DNA of 64,000 bases from Cytophagaceae bacterium (GCA_021151805.1 JAGKWN010000002.1:32156-96155), one strand, 5' to 3'; positions 18,319 to 27,267 are shown, numbered from the stretch's first letter. Made by a program: numbers and translations. Notes: generated by a model from the letters alone, not told the origin.

Positions 18319-19191
18319 ATGGATAGAAATGAATTTATAAAAAAAGGATTAGTCGGAACAGGAATGTTTGTGGCTGCATCTGCCATGGGTGATGTTATTA
18401 AAAATGATATCGATGAACTCAGGGAACTTGATATTTTAGGTTTCAATCATATTCCCAATACACAATCTGCACTTATGGAAAATGCTGTATTACATAAATC
18501 TGCTACGCGCGGAGATGCCAATCATGGCTGGCTGCATAGCAGGCATACCTTCAGTTTTGCGAACTATTACAATCCGGAGCGCATGCACTTTGGTGTATTA
18601 CGTGTGTTAAATGATGATATTGTTGCCGGCGGTAAAGGCTTTGGCACGCATCCGCATGATAATATGGAGATCATCAGTATTCCGTTGGAAGGCGATCTGG
18701 AACATAAAGACAGTATGGGTAATGTGGCTGTGATCAAAAATGGCGATGTGCAGGTTATGTCGGCCGGTACAGGTATTCAGCACAGCGAGTTCAATAAGAA
18801 CAGCGAGAAGCAGGTTAAGTTTTTACAGATCTGGGTTTTCCCGAATAAAAAGAATATCACTCCACGTTATGATCAGATTACATTGAAGGCTGCTGATCGT
18901 CATAATGCTTTTCAGCAGATTCTTTCACCAAACCCGAATGATGCAGGTGTATGGATTCATCAGAACGCCTGGTTTCACCTGTCGCAATTTGATGTGAATC
19001 ATTCAGAAGTATATAAGATGAAAGACAAAACAAATGGCTTGTATGTCTTCAACCTGAGTGGTGATATAAAAGTGAATGATCAGGTGTTGAATGCCCGCGA
19101 TGGATACGGGATCTGGGACATTGAACAGGTAACAATCAAAGCAGATTCTGCAGCAGAATTTCTGTTAATGGAAGTACCAATGGCTGTGTAA
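18319..19191 (+). CDS. pirin family protein (bicupin)
   Basis: A 290-residue bicupin of the pirin family. The ATG at 18319 is used. The N-terminal cupin carries the metal-binding set FGTHPHDNMEIISIPLEG and the E in QHSEFN; the RGDANHGWLHSRHTFSFANYY region is the family hallmark. An unusual N-terminal extension (about 45 residues, with a hydrophobic stretch GLVGTGMFVAASAMG) resembles a secretion or anchor signal and is absent from most pirins. Pirins bind iron and some have quercetinase activity; no substrate can be assigned here. Confidence 0.9.
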   Translation: MDRNEFIKKGLVGTGMFVAASAMGDVIKNDIDELRELDILGFNHIPNTQSALMENAVLHKSATRGDANHGWLHSRHTFSFANYYNPERMHFGVLRVLNDDIVAGGKGFGTHPHDNMEIISIPLEGDLEHKDSMGNVAVIKNGDVQVMSAGTGIQHSEFNKNSEKQVKFLQIWVFPNKKNITPRYDQITLKAADRHNAFQQILSPNPNDAGVWIHQNAWFHLSQFDVNHSEVYKMKDKTNGLYVFNLSGDIKVNDQVLNARDGYGIWDIEQVTIKADSAAEFLLMEVPMAV

Positions 19192-19270
19192 TTATAAATG
19201 ATGAGTTATAAATTATGAATTGTGTTATATCATAAAATCACTCACTTATTTAGAGGTGTAAAGTTTTTAG

Positions 19271-19349
19271 AGTGTAAAGTGTATTCGTACCTTAATAATT
19301 TTCAATAGTTATAAACAGAACCATCTTGAATGCATTTACACTTTACACT
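19271..19349. repeat. 13-bp inverted repeat in the pirin-nitroreductase gap
   Basis: AGTGTAAAGTGTA at 19271-19283 is the exact reverse complement of the 13 bases at 19337-19349, with 53 bases between. It lies in AT-rich noncoding DNA beside AATTATGAATT-like repeats. It could be a small dispersed repeat; no gene is seen in it. Confidence 0.5.
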
Positions 19350-19410
19350 TTCAACTTCTATCTATAACAAATATAAAATCGAATTATAATAAGCTACTAA
19401 CTATAATAAA

Positions 19411-19980
19411 ATGATTAAACACGCCACAACACAATTTCCTGTTCTTGATCTGATCAAACAATGATGGAGCGCACGTTCATTTTCTTCCAAAGAAGTTACA
19501 AAAGAGCAAGTGCTTACGATGCTGGAAGCTGCCAGCTGGGCTGCAAGCGCAAATAATGAACAGCCATGGGAGTTTGTTTACGCATTGAAGAGTACACCGG
19601 GATTTGATACCATCTGGAATTGTTTGATGCCGGGCAATCAACCCTGGAATAAACATGCGGCTGGTTTTATTGTAACGATTGCACGTAAAACATTTACAGC
19701 AAACGGAAATCCAAATGCCAATGCAGAGCATGACTCAGGTATTGCAACCGGCTATCTGCTTTTACAGGCCGCATCCATGGATATTTACACGCATCCGATG
19801 GGTGGGGTGGATAAAGCAAAGCTAAGTGCTGAACTGAAATTGACCGAAGATCAGAAAATGTTGTGTGTGATCTCGTTTGGTTATTTAGATGACGCGGAAA
19901 AGCTGGAAGAACCGTTTAAAGGCAGGGAGCTATCGGCGAGGGTAAGAAAGCCGGTGTCCGAAATAGCGAAAGAATTATAA
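19411..19980 (+). pseudogene. nitroreductase-family gene with in-frame TGA at codon 18
   Basis: The frame from ATG 19411 encodes an N-terminus ending LDLIKQ, then a TGA at 19462-19464, then WSARSFSSKEVTKEQ. Nitroreductases normally have an RWSxRxF motif exactly here, so the TGA stands where CGA (Arg) is expected, and one C-to-T change explains it. The rest is intact: LEAASWAASANNEQPWEFVYA, the FMN-binding region, and a C-terminal ELKLTEDQKMLCVISFGYLDD. Without read-through only a truncated protein from a later ATG (19510) could be made. It would be an FMN-dependent NAD(P)H reductase. It may be a recent nonsense mutation or a sequencing error. Confidence 0.75.
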
Positions 19981-19990
19981 AATTCTGAGG

Positions 19991-20050
19991 AATTATGAAT
20001 TATGAATTATGAATTATGAATTATGAATTATGAATTATGAATTATGAATT
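19991..20050. repeat. tandem heptamer array AATTATG x8
   Basis: Eight head-to-tail copies of AATTATG plus AATT follow the nitroreductase stop. Related sequence occurs at about 19200-19220, 20076-20094 (reverse orientation) and 63269-63300, so it belongs to a dispersed AT-rich intergenic repeat; here it has expanded in tandem. Confidence 0.9.
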
Positions 20051-20090
20051 TACATTTTCTAAACACATTTTTTCAATTCATAACTCATAA

Positions 20091-20492
20091 TTAACTAACC
20101 AGGTGCTCTACATCTTTGATCTGGATCAGCAATGCTTTATTTGACAGGTATACTTCAACGGCGCATAAGGCAAGCGACATCAGCATGCAGATCAGGCTTA
20201 AGCCAAATACGGCATGTACCCATTCTACCAGGTTGTAATAAATTAAAAACATCGAGAAGGCCGCAATAAACATAGTCGCGATTCCTAAAAGCTGCATGTT
20301 TCGTATTAAGAATATACGTTGCTTCAGAATACTGATCTGTAAAATAATAATATTCGACTGCTCTGTTTTGTATTGCGAATGTAAGGCCCGGATGCGGTTG
20401 CTGATAGCTATATACCTGTTGGTATAAGCGAGCAGCAATAATGAAATAGTAGGGAACAGAAGTGCTGGGGTATTTAATGTTACTTCAGGCAT
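20091..20492 (-). CDS. DUF2721-like membrane protein
   Basis: A 133-residue protein with three hydrophobic helices. It has the DUF2721 layout: an N-terminal TM helix in the first 20 residues, then a charged amphipathic segment NRYIAISNRIRALHSQYK, a loop with LKQRIFLIRNMQ, then two TM helices and an acidic tail ending HLVS. The function of the family is unknown. It is monocistronic, and its downstream end abuts the tandem heptamer region. Confidence 0.7.
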   Translation of the reverse strand: MPEVTLNTPALLFPTISLLLLAYTNRYIAISNRIRALHSQYKTEQSNIIILQISILKQRIFLIRNMQLLGIATMFIAAFSMFLIYYNLVEWVHAVFGLSLICMLMSLALCAVEVYLSNKALLIQIKDVEHLVS

Positions 20493-20602
20493 AATATCGA
20501 ATATAGTAAGTATTAAATCTAATATCGTAAATTAATGCGAATATTGGTAGTCAGTTGTCAGTAAACAGTAGTCAGTTTAAAACCATCTACTTTTACTGAC
20601 CA

Positions 20603-21298
20603 CTAATTATTAATTACTGACTCTCCGTTCAGATCGGTTGTTAAAATTTCACTCATGTAATTAAGGTACGGACGCATTTTTTTAAACGTATCTGAAACAA
20701 GCTTATGAAAATCGGCCGACAGTACTTCCTGATCGGTGAACGTATGCTTTACAATAAATTGTTTATGACGGATCAGCTCAATGGCAGGATCTGAAATATC
20801 AAAACCTCTGGGTGCTGTTTTTACCTGCTCGCCAAGCAGACTTCCAAAAGTTTTCTTGAACGTAGGTTGATTTAAAATACTTTTTAATGTTTTCGGATCG
20901 GCCGACAGGTGTTGTCGTATGTGTAGCAGATCTTCCGCATTGGGCGAAAAGAAACCTCCGGCAACGAATGAATTACCTGGTTCAATATGATAATAATAGC
21001 CACCCCGCAATTGTTTTGTAGCCCGTCGAAAACCTCCGCCCAGATTATTTTTATACAGATTTTTATCTTTCGAAAAACGTACATCATTGTATATGCGATA
21101 CAGACTTTTCTTACCCGATGGTGTCTCAATCGTGTCGTGTTTATTCATTTCAACCAGCAGCGCATCCGCAAATACAACCAGTTCAGCATAGGCATACTGG
21201 TATATTTCTTTATTCTTTGTAAACCATTCTTTATTATTATTTTTAGAAAGTTTTTTTAAGAAACTCAATACAGGAGTAAGGGTATAGGAAGACGGCAT
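20603..21298 (-). CDS. DUF2461/TIGR02453 family protein
   Basis: A 231-residue cytosolic protein matching the DUF2461 family: LSFLKKLSKNNNKEWFTKNKEIYQYA near the start, then RIYNDVRFSKDKNLYKNNLGG, then YYHIEPGNSFVAGGFFSPNAEDL. The family is widespread and of unknown biochemical function. The length is typical (about 220-230). It stands alone, divergent from the YchJ-like gene. Confidence 0.85.
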   Translation of the reverse strand: MPSSYTLTPVLSFLKKLSKNNNKEWFTKNKEIYQYAYAELVVFADALLVEMNKHDTIETPSGKKSLYRIYNDVRFSKDKNLYKNNLGGGFRRATKQLRGGYYYHIEPGNSFVAGGFFSPNAEDLLHIRQHLSADPKTLKSILNQPTFKKTFGSLLGEQVKTAPRGFDISDPAIELIRHKQFIVKHTFTDQEVLSADFHKLVSDTFKKMRPYLNYMSEILTTDLNGESVINN

Positions 21299-21397
21299 AG
21301 GATTATTGACAATTGTAGAATCTGGAATGACACAAGTTTAGCATTTTCAAATCATAAATAAGTATTCTTCTGATAAAATTAATTGTAATTTTAATAT

Positions 21398-21799
21398 ATG
21401 AATTTGAAAGATTGTTATTGCTGTTCAGGTAAGACGTTTGATGTATGTTGTAAACCTTTTATTGAAGGCGCGCATCAGGCTACTACTGCTGAACAATTGA
21501 TGCGGTCGCGTTATACTGCTTATGCAGTAGCAGCCGTCGATTATATTATCCGCACAACACATCCGTCTACCCGTAATCAGTATGATGCTGCATCAATTCG
21601 TGCCTGGGCCGAATCCAGCCAATGGCAGAAGCTGGAGGTATTAAATACAAAAAAAGGAACTGCAGATGATATTACAGGTAAAGTAGAATTTAAAGCGTAT
21701 TTCAAAGATTCTCAAAACAATAATTGTGTACACCATGAGTTATCTGATTTCTTAAAAGATGGTGGTAATTGGTTTTTTGTAAAAGGTATTGTATTTTGA
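21398..21799 (+). CDS. YchJ/SEC-C-type small protein
   Basis: A 133-residue protein beginning with a Cys cluster CYCCSGKTFDVCCKPFIEG, a SEC-C-like zinc-binding motif, then the conserved YchJ core TAEQLMRSRYTAYAVAAVDYIIRTTHP and a C-terminal beta-rich NTF2-like domain ending GNWFFVKG. YchJ proteins have no settled function. It is 17 bases upstream of the YdcF-like gene and probably co-transcribed with it. Confidence 0.88.
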   Translation: MNLKDCYCCSGKTFDVCCKPFIEGAHQATTAEQLMRSRYTAYAVAAVDYIIRTTHPSTRNQYDAASIRAWAESSQWQKLEVLNTKKGTADDITGKVEFKAYFKDSQNNNCVHHELSDFLKDGGNWFFVKGIVF

Positions 21800-21816
21800 T
21801 ATGAACTGAAAGAAAA

Positions 21817-22524
21817 ATGAAAGACTGGAAGATTCGTTTAATACTATTCGGGAGCATATGTTATTTAAATGCATGTGCTTATGTAAACCGTAGGTTTTAT
21901 ACAGAGCCTTCTGAATATTTTCAAAAAGCCTTGAAAAATGCTCCTTACGATGCATTGATTGTACCTGGCTTTCCGCATATCAAAGACAGTATGACTCCGG
22001 TTGTACAAAACAGGGTATACTGGGCCTGGTATTTATACAATAAAGGGATTGTAAAGAATGTGATCTTTTCGGGAAATTCCGTGTACACACCCTATAGGGA
22101 AGCTGAGATCATGGCTATGTATGCTGTTCAGATTGGTATTCCGGCAGAACATATTTTTACGGATATCCAGGCTGAACACAGTACAGAGAATTTATATTTC
22201 TCCTATAAAATTGCCCGGGAAAAAGGATTCGAACGGGTTGCCGTTGGTACAGAGAGTTCACAGTCGAGTTTTATGTACAGCATCAACAATCACCGGTTTA
22301 AAATTCCGGTAGATTTTATTCCGATTGTATACGATACATTAAAAACAATTCAAATGGTGAAACCAACCATTGATCAGGATTCAGCACTGACCGCTGATTT
22401 TGTATCCATCATTGATCGGGAAAGTTTGTTTAAGCGCTTGCGCGGCACAAGAGGCAGAAGGGTTGAACAATTGATGCGGGAAGACGAAAGGGAACAAAAA
22501 AACAACGACCACTTTTTGCCCTGA
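21817..22524 (+). CDS. YdcF/DUF218-like envelope protein
   Basis: A 235-residue protein with an N-terminal signal or lipoprotein-like segment (residues about 5-25, LFGSICYLNAC) and a DUF218 domain: YDALIVPGFPHIKD, VYWAWYLYNKGIVKNVIFSGN, EAEIMAMYAVQIGIPAEHIFTD and AEHSTENLYFSYKIA. YdcF/SanA-like proteins act in envelope biogenesis and may bind nucleotide-like ligands, but the reaction is not known. The C-terminus is basic and charged. It converges on the chloride-channel gene. Confidence 0.85.
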   Translation: MKDWKIRLILFGSICYLNACAYVNRRFYTEPSEYFQKALKNAPYDALIVPGFPHIKDSMTPVVQNRVYWAWYLYNKGIVKNVIFSGNSVYTPYREAEIMAMYAVQIGIPAEHIFTDIQAEHSTENLYFSYKIAREKGFERVAVGTESSQSSFMYSINNHRFKIPVDFIPIVYDTLKTIQMVKPTIDQDSALTADFVSIIDRESLFKRLRGTRGRRVEQLMREDEREQKNNDHFLP

Positions 22525-22536
22525 TCAATTCTGATT

Positions 22537-23799
22537 TTATAAATATTCAGTTTCCTCTTCATCATACGCTGTTGTGCCATAAATGCCGGCACGTCCGGAA
22601 CACAGGTAACTCACAATACATGCAATAGCAACATACACGGCACTGCTGCTGCCAAATAATTCCATGGCCATAAAAATGCAGGCAAGCGGCGAATTGGTTG
22701 CTCCGGCAAATACAGCGGCAAATCCCATGCCTGCAAGTAAAGCTGTAGGTATAGGAAGTGCCAGTGATAAAGCGCTTCCCAGCGTAGCTCCAATGAAAAA
22801 GAGCGGAGTTACTTCACCACCTTTAAATCCGAAGCTTAAGGTAACTACCGTGAATAAAATCTTTAACAGGAAATCATATGGCGCACTTGCTTGTGTAAAT
22901 GCTTCAATAATATAAGGAACACCAAGTCCGATAAATTTTGTACTATCAAGGAGCATATAGATGAAATAAAATCCGGCAAGCAGGAGAATGCCGCCAATTG
23001 CAGGTCGCAGCCAGGCATGTATAATATGTTTTTTTACAACATCAGTTAGTGTATGTGACATTCTTATAAATAACAGGGCAGTTAATCCAAAACATATACC
23101 GGCAAGAATGCTAAATAGGATAGAGCTACCAGTAAGCGGTGGTACAGATGGAATACTGTAAACCGTGTGGTGCACAAGCCAGATCGATTGTGTGGTGTAA
23201 TCTGCCAACACAGCAGCAAACAAAGCCGGGAGTAAAGCATGGTATCTTATTTTGCCAATCAGGTAAACTTCCAGTCCGAATAGTGTACCAGCCAATGGTG
23301 TTCCGAATATAGAAGCAAAGCCTGCTGCTATGGCTGCAATTAATAGGATCGTCCGGTCTTTGGCTGTAATCTTTATAAAGCGGGTCAGCTGGTCGGCTAA
23401 GGCGCCGCTCATCTGTACTGCCGTGCCTTCGCGGCCTGCAGAGCCACCAAAGAGATGAGTTAACAGTGTTCCGATTAAAATCATGGGAGCCATTTTCGCG
23501 GGTATAGGTGCTGAAACCGGCGTATGAATTTTTTCAATCAGTAATGTATTACCGGTTTCTATGCCTTTTCCAAAAAAATAATAGATGATACCAACAAGCA
23601 AACCACCGGCAGGTAATAGAAGGATCAACCAGCGATGCGATTCCCTGAAGTCGCCAGCCCAATCGAGTGTTACTAAAAACAGCGCTGAGGCAGAACCGGC
23701 GAGAAACCCTATGATAGCAGCAAACAGCAACCACTTCATTATATAAAGTGCTGTAGGTATTGCAGGATTCTTAAGTCTGTTGAAAAGGGAAGAAAACAT
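22537..23799 (-). CDS. ClC-type chloride channel/transporter
   Basis: A 420-residue polytopic membrane protein of the ClC family. The core GSAGREGTAVQMSGALADQL contains the GREG motif with the gating glutamate; GGEVTPLFFIGATLGSAL corresponds to the GxFxP anion-binding segment and GAATNSPLACIFMAMELFG to the late helix. It lacks CBS domains. The gating Glu suggests a proton-coupled antiporter or a gated channel; the divergent GGEVTP motif places it in a lesser-studied bacterial branch. It probably exchanges or conducts chloride at the inner membrane. Confidence 0.9.
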   Translation of the reverse strand: MFSSLFNRLKNPAIPTALYIMKWLLFAAIIGFLAGSASALFLVTLDWAGDFRESHRWLILLLPAGGLLVGIIYYFFGKGIETGNTLLIEKIHTPVSAPIPAKMAPMILIGTLLTHLFGGSAGREGTAVQMSGALADQLTRFIKITAKDRTILLIAAIAAGFASIFGTPLAGTLFGLEVYLIGKIRYHALLPALFAAVLADYTTQSIWLVHHTVYSIPSVPPLTGSSILFSILAGICFGLTALLFIRMSHTLTDVVKKHIIHAWLRPAIGGILLLAGFYFIYMLLDSTKFIGLGVPYIIEAFTQASAPYDFLLKILFTVVTLSFGFKGGEVTPLFFIGATLGSALSLALPIPTALLAGMGFAAVFAGATNSPLACIFMAMELFGSSSAVYVAIACIVSYLCSGRAGIYGTTAYDEEETEYL

Positions 23800-23941
23800 G
23801 AAGGAATGTTCCGATAATACTGTTCGTTCTGAACAAATATATTGTTTAATTCATTGAATGACAAAAGAGGTTTATTCAACAATATTTTTAGGTAAACGTT
23901 TAAGATTATTATATTTGAAATGACATATAAACTATTTTCTT

Positions 23942-24301
23942 ATGAAAGTATTCCTATTATTTCTATGCACTGTTTTTGCATTGAGTTCTTTTATTTCTGA
24001 TACTAACAAAGATGTTATAGAGGTATTATATGATTCCAAGCCTGTTGATTATAAGGTTGGCATCAAATTAGAGCCGGGAAAAGAACTCTCAATTATAAAC
24101 AAGTCTGGTGGTAAGATCTATAGAACAGAATTGATTATCTCATTAGGAAGGAGGCCTTGCTATCAAACGACCTATTCGAATGATGAAGCTTCAAAACCAA
24201 TTGACGTATCCTCTTTTATGAGTGGCACATGTGCTGAAGCAACAATGATCATGCTTACGGTTAATATTTCAGAGCATATAAATATTCCGATTAAAAAATG
24301 A
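23942..24301 (+). CDS. small secreted protein, unknown
   Basis: A 119-residue protein with an N-terminal hydrophobic signal (MKVFLLFLCTVFALSSF, cleaved near residue 19). The mature part is beta-rich, with two Cys (PCYQT and GTCAEA) that could form a disulfide in the periplasm. No family is recognised. It is monocistronic and followed by a hairpin. Confidence 0.65.
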   Translation: MKVFLLFLCTVFALSSFISDTNKDVIEVLYDSKPVDYKVGIKLEPGKELSIINKSGGKIYRTELIISLGRRPCYQTTYSNDEASKPIDVSSFMSGTCAEATMIMLTVNISEHINIPIKK

Positions 24302-24353
24302 TGAACGAATACGTGGGCTATAGATACTGTTAAATGAAGAAAAAATAAATTAT

Positions 24354-24393
24354 AAATTCCAAACAGAGAGAATATTCTTTCCGTTTGGAATTT
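24354..24393. terminator. hairpin between convergent genes
   Basis: AAATTCCAAAC at 24354-24364 pairs with GTTTGGAATTT at 24383-24393 around an 18-base loop. It lies between the ends of two convergent genes and is flanked by A/T tracts, consistent with a bidirectional terminator. Confidence 0.7.
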
Positions 24394-24421
24394 GCTTTAT
24401 TTATCTGAGATTTGATTGATG

Positions 24422-25312
24422 CTACTGATTATAAGCCGTCGCAAATTCCTTCGCGAAGTCTTCCAGTTTGGTTTTTGAAATTTTTACCGCTGATTTATGC
24501 GCGTAGTAATCTTCAAACATTTTGCCTTCACGCACGGCCTTGCCCATCTCTACATAGTTCTTCGCTACTTCTTCGGGTAAGCCTGCCCCAACCATACCGC
24601 CGAAGCTGTCTTCGTCTTTAAAGTCAATCCATGGAAGCTCCGGTTTGCCGATTGCTGTACCTAATACTTTGGCAATGTCTGTTGTTGTGCGTTCATCACT
24701 TACTACGTAACGGACACTATGGCCTTTGAATGTTAGGGCCAGTAATTCTTCTGCCGCAGCTTCTGCAATATCTGCCGGATGTACCAGCACAATGCTCGTA
24801 TTGTTACCGTAGTTACCGCCTATAATACCATTGTGTTTGATCATGCCGATGTTACTATAGAAATTCGTGTAGAAATTCCCAGGACGTAAATGTTTGATGT
24901 TTACATCAGCTAAAGTATTGTATACTTGTTCTACACGGTAAATACCGCTTACAGGACCGCAGCCTTCTGCCATGTGGGCGCCAATACTGCTTAGATGTAC
25001 AATATTTTTTACTCCTGAAGCTTTAATTGCTTCTGCATAGATTTTTCCTGTATTGCCGATATATGCTTTCCAGTCTGCAGCTGCAAACGTTGGCGGTACC
25101 ATGGCATAAACGGCATCAGCACCGATAAATGTTTTTGTTAAAAAGGCCTGATCCTGGACAGAGCCAATCGCTGCTTTTGCACCCAGTGCTTCAATGGCTG
25201 CTTTCTTACTTTCCTGGCTGCTTATTACGGCAACATCGTGACCGGCAGCAACTAATTTTTGAGTCAGTGGTTTACTGATATTCCCCAAAGAACCTGTGAT
25301 AATGTATTTCAT
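24422..25312 (-). CDS. NmrA-like NAD(P)-binding reductase
   Basis: A 296-residue atypical short-chain dehydrogenase of the NmrA/QorB type. The glycine-rich dinucleotide motif is degenerate but in place (ITGSLGNIS), followed by VHLSSIGAHM and PGNFYTNFYSNI. E. coli YtfG (QorB), a quinone reductase, pairs with a divergent HxlR-family regulator in the same way, so this enzyme may reduce quinones under electrophile stress. It is divergent from the hxlR-type gene, with an inverted repeat in the shared promoter region. Confidence 0.85.
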   Translation of the reverse strand: MKYIITGSLGNISKPLTQKLVAAGHDVAVISSQESKKAAIEALGAKAAIGSVQDQAFLTKTFIGADAVYAMVPPTFAAADWKAYIGNTGKIYAEAIKASGVKNIVHLSSIGAHMAEGCGPVSGIYRVEQVYNTLADVNIKHLRPGNFYTNFYSNIGMIKHNGIIGGNYGNNTSIVLVHPADIAEAAAEELLALTFKGHSVRYVVSDERTTTDIAKVLGTAIGKPELPWIDFKDEDSFGGMVGAGLPEEVAKNYVEMGKAVREGKMFEDYYAHKSAVKISKTKLEDFAKEFATAYNQ

Positions 25313-25360
25313 AATTTTATCTATTGAGTTTAAAATCTTAACTGGAACAAATGTATATTT

Positions 25361-25382
25361 GTACTTACTTTATTACAAGTAC
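25361..25382. promoter_or_regulatory. candidate HxlR-type operator
   Basis: GTACTT at 25361-25366 and AAGTAC at 25377-25382 form an inverted repeat with a 10-base spacer, in the intergenic region between the divergent reductase and regulator genes. The spacing and TTACT..AGTA core resemble operators of HxlR-family repressors. Confidence 0.55.
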
Positions 25383-25403
25383 TAACCCGAAAGTAGGTAT
25401 CTC

Positions 25404-25755
25404 ATGGCTCCAATTAAAAAATCTTCGACCAATCAGTTAAACAAGCAGGAAGCGATTGCTGAATGCCCTGTTTCATTTACCCTTACCAAGATTGGGGGGG
25501 CGCTGGAAACCTATTATTATTTTTAACCTCCTGGATGGTGCCAAGCGGTATGGTGAATTAAAAAGGGCCATACCAACGATCACCGAGAAAATGCTTATTC
25601 AGCATTTAAAAGAATTAGAAACTGATAAATTGATTCAACGGATTGCCAAACCGGTTATTCCGCCACATGTTGAATATAGTCTAACAGAAGCGGGTATAGC
25701 CTTATCACCGGTCATGCGATCTATGGTTGAATGGGCGGCAAAATACAATGTATAA
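25404..25755 (+). pseudogene. HxlR-family transcriptional regulator, frameshifted at G7
   Basis: From ATG 25404 the frame encodes a normal HxlR N-terminus up to CPVSFTLTKIGG; at 25494-25500 there are seven G. With six G the next codons would read GGRWKPIIIFNLLDGAKRYGELKRAI, the family hallmark (winged helix), in one continuous 116-residue protein; with seven G the frame ends 14 codons later in a TAA. The downstream part, ITEKMLIQHLKELETDKLIQR and the C-terminal helix, is intact. Either the regulator is inactivated, or this is a switchable homopolymer, or a sequencing error. It normally represses the divergent reductase in response to electrophiles. Confidence 0.85.
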
Positions 25756-25776
25756 TTCTTGTGTTAAGACCATTTC

Positions 25777-25881
25777 TTATTCAATCAGAAATTTTATTAC
25801 GGTCAAATAAATAAACAGATCCACACATAAGAATAAAATTAGTTTACCTGAAAATGCATGTTTTTTAAAGAAGAGTTCCAT
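25777..25881 (-). CDS. possible 34-residue membrane peptide
   Basis: An open frame of 34 residues on the minus strand: a short charged N-terminus (MELFFKKH) followed by a continuous hydrophobic helix (LILFLCVDLFIYLTVIKFLIE). It begins after AACAACAGCT, similar to the leaders of several real genes here. Its 3' end lies 22 bases beyond the hxlR stop. Only composition supports it. Confidence 0.3.
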   Translation of the reverse strand: MELFFKKHAFSGKLILFLCVDLFIYLTVIKFLIE

Positions 25882-26253
25882 AGCTGTTGTTGTGTTTAGG
25901 ATGTTCGTTAAACACATACAATTCTAATTATTCAGGAAATTTTTTATCCAAATGGTAAATTTTCTTTTATACAGGTTCATTCGATTTTAACTCTCGTTTA
26001 TTGAATAAATTCAAAATGAAGAATTTTCGGGTGATAATTCTATGGTAACCAGTTATAGTACAAATTATTTATATTATATTTTGTATTTATATAAAACTCT
26101 GAATAAATAAAAATGTAATATCTGTGTAGGTTTTTTTTTACTAAATAAAGCTGTGAAGTGTAATTATAAACAATGTATGATATTGATCATTGCATAGAAG
26201 TTGCATGCATAAAAAGTCTGGATGTTAAAGGGGAAAAATAAAATCCATACTTT
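25882..26253. other. AT-rich gap without recognised genes
   Basis: About 370 bases between the hxlR-type region and the signalling island. It is very AT-rich with long T and A runs; I see no convincing coding frame, RNA gene or strong hairpin. It may hold the terminator of the minus-strand receiver gene. Confidence 0.5.
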
Positions 26254-27267
26254 TTATGAAGCAGTTACTTTTCTCAACATGATTCTTTCCAACATGCTTT
26301 CAAGGGGTTTTAAGAATAACGCTATTCCACCCTTAAAAGAAATTGCAATGATGAATCCTATCTGAAGTGCATCCACAAAAGGATCAATGACTGCTTCTGA
26401 AACCAGGAAGATGCAGATACCTATTGTCAATACAAGGGTTGTAGCTTTTCTGCTGATCTTGGCTTTTTTTGTTTCATCCAACGCTTTTTTCAAAATAGTG
26501 ATGTCCTGTATGGTTCCGGTAATTTTTTTTGTATTGGTTGAATGGAATGTTTCTTCGCGGCGTTTTTTCAGATGCACGTATTTATAAAAGTTCTCAAATG
26601 TTTTTATGCGGAGTGTGATTTCGTAGCATTCATCTTTTTTAAGGTTTCGGATGAAAGTAATGAGTGAACCAATATGATCTGGATATACCTGGTGGCGTAT
26701 GAAGGCATGCATCGGGAAGCGGCTTCTTTCAGACTTATAATCGAGGATTTCCTGTGCCTGTTCTGAAATATATAGTTCCTGTGTTTCGGTATCATATTCC
26801 CAATTTCCAAGAGCTGCAATTTCCTGTGCTTCTGAAAGACGTAGCTGACTTTCTTTTAATGCAGTAATGGCTGCTTCTCTTTCTTTACGCATCTGATACA
26901 TCTGTCTGGACGTTTCGAAGCTGAAGCGTAAAACTTCAGGACTCAGATCAGACTTGGATATATAATCATTGGCACCATCCTTCAACAGTTGCACAATGGT
27001 ATGATCATCTTTTTGTCCGGTGAGCATAATCACGGGTGTATCAATTCCCTCTGAGCGGATTTTTCGCAATACTTCCAGTCCATTCATTTTAGGCAAATGG
27101 TAATCTAAAAAAATACAATCAACGTCACCTTTGGCTGCTTGTTCATAACCTGCCATTCCGTCCTGTGCAGATATGATCTGTGCCTGTATACCTGAATCAA
27201 GCAAAGATCTTTCAAAGAAAGTATAATCGTCTGCACTATCATCGATGATTAAAATTTTAGTTTCCAT
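26254..27267 (-). CDS. receiver-PAS protein with C-terminal membrane helices
   Basis: A 337-residue protein; the ATG at 27267 gives METKILIIDDSADDY and is preferred over an in-frame upstream start. Residues 1-125 are a response-regulator receiver (phosphoacceptor Asp55 in IFLDYHLPKMNG, Lys in DYISKSD). A PAS/PAC domain follows (about 150-265, LGNWEYDTETQELYISEQ), then a helical linker and two transmembrane segments (about 275-320). There is no kinase, DNA-binding or cyclase domain. A receiver tethered to the membrane by its own C-terminus is unusual; it may act as a phosphate-regulated scaffold or partner to the adjacent kinases. Confidence 0.8.
   Translation of the reverse strand: METKILIIDDSADDYTFFERSLLDSGIQAQIISAQDGMAGYEQAAKGDVDCIFLDYHLPKMNGLEVLRKIRSEGIDTPVIMLTGQKDDHTIVQLLKDGANDYISKSDLSPEVLRFSFETSRQMYQMRKEREAAITALKESQLRLSEAQEIAALGNWEYDTETQELYISEQAQEILDYKSERSRFPMHAFIRHQVYPDHIGSLITFIRNLKKDECYEITLRIKTFENFYKYVHLKKRREETFHSTNTKKITGTIQDITILKKALDETKKAKISRKATTLVLTIGICIFLVSEAVIDPFVDALQIGFIIAISFKGGIALFLKPLESMLERIMLRKVTAS

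Noticed and set aside
19462..19464. Selenocysteine recoding of the nitroreductase TGA
   Set aside because: The expected residue there is Arg in related proteins, not Cys, and no SECIS-like hairpin is evident just after the codon.
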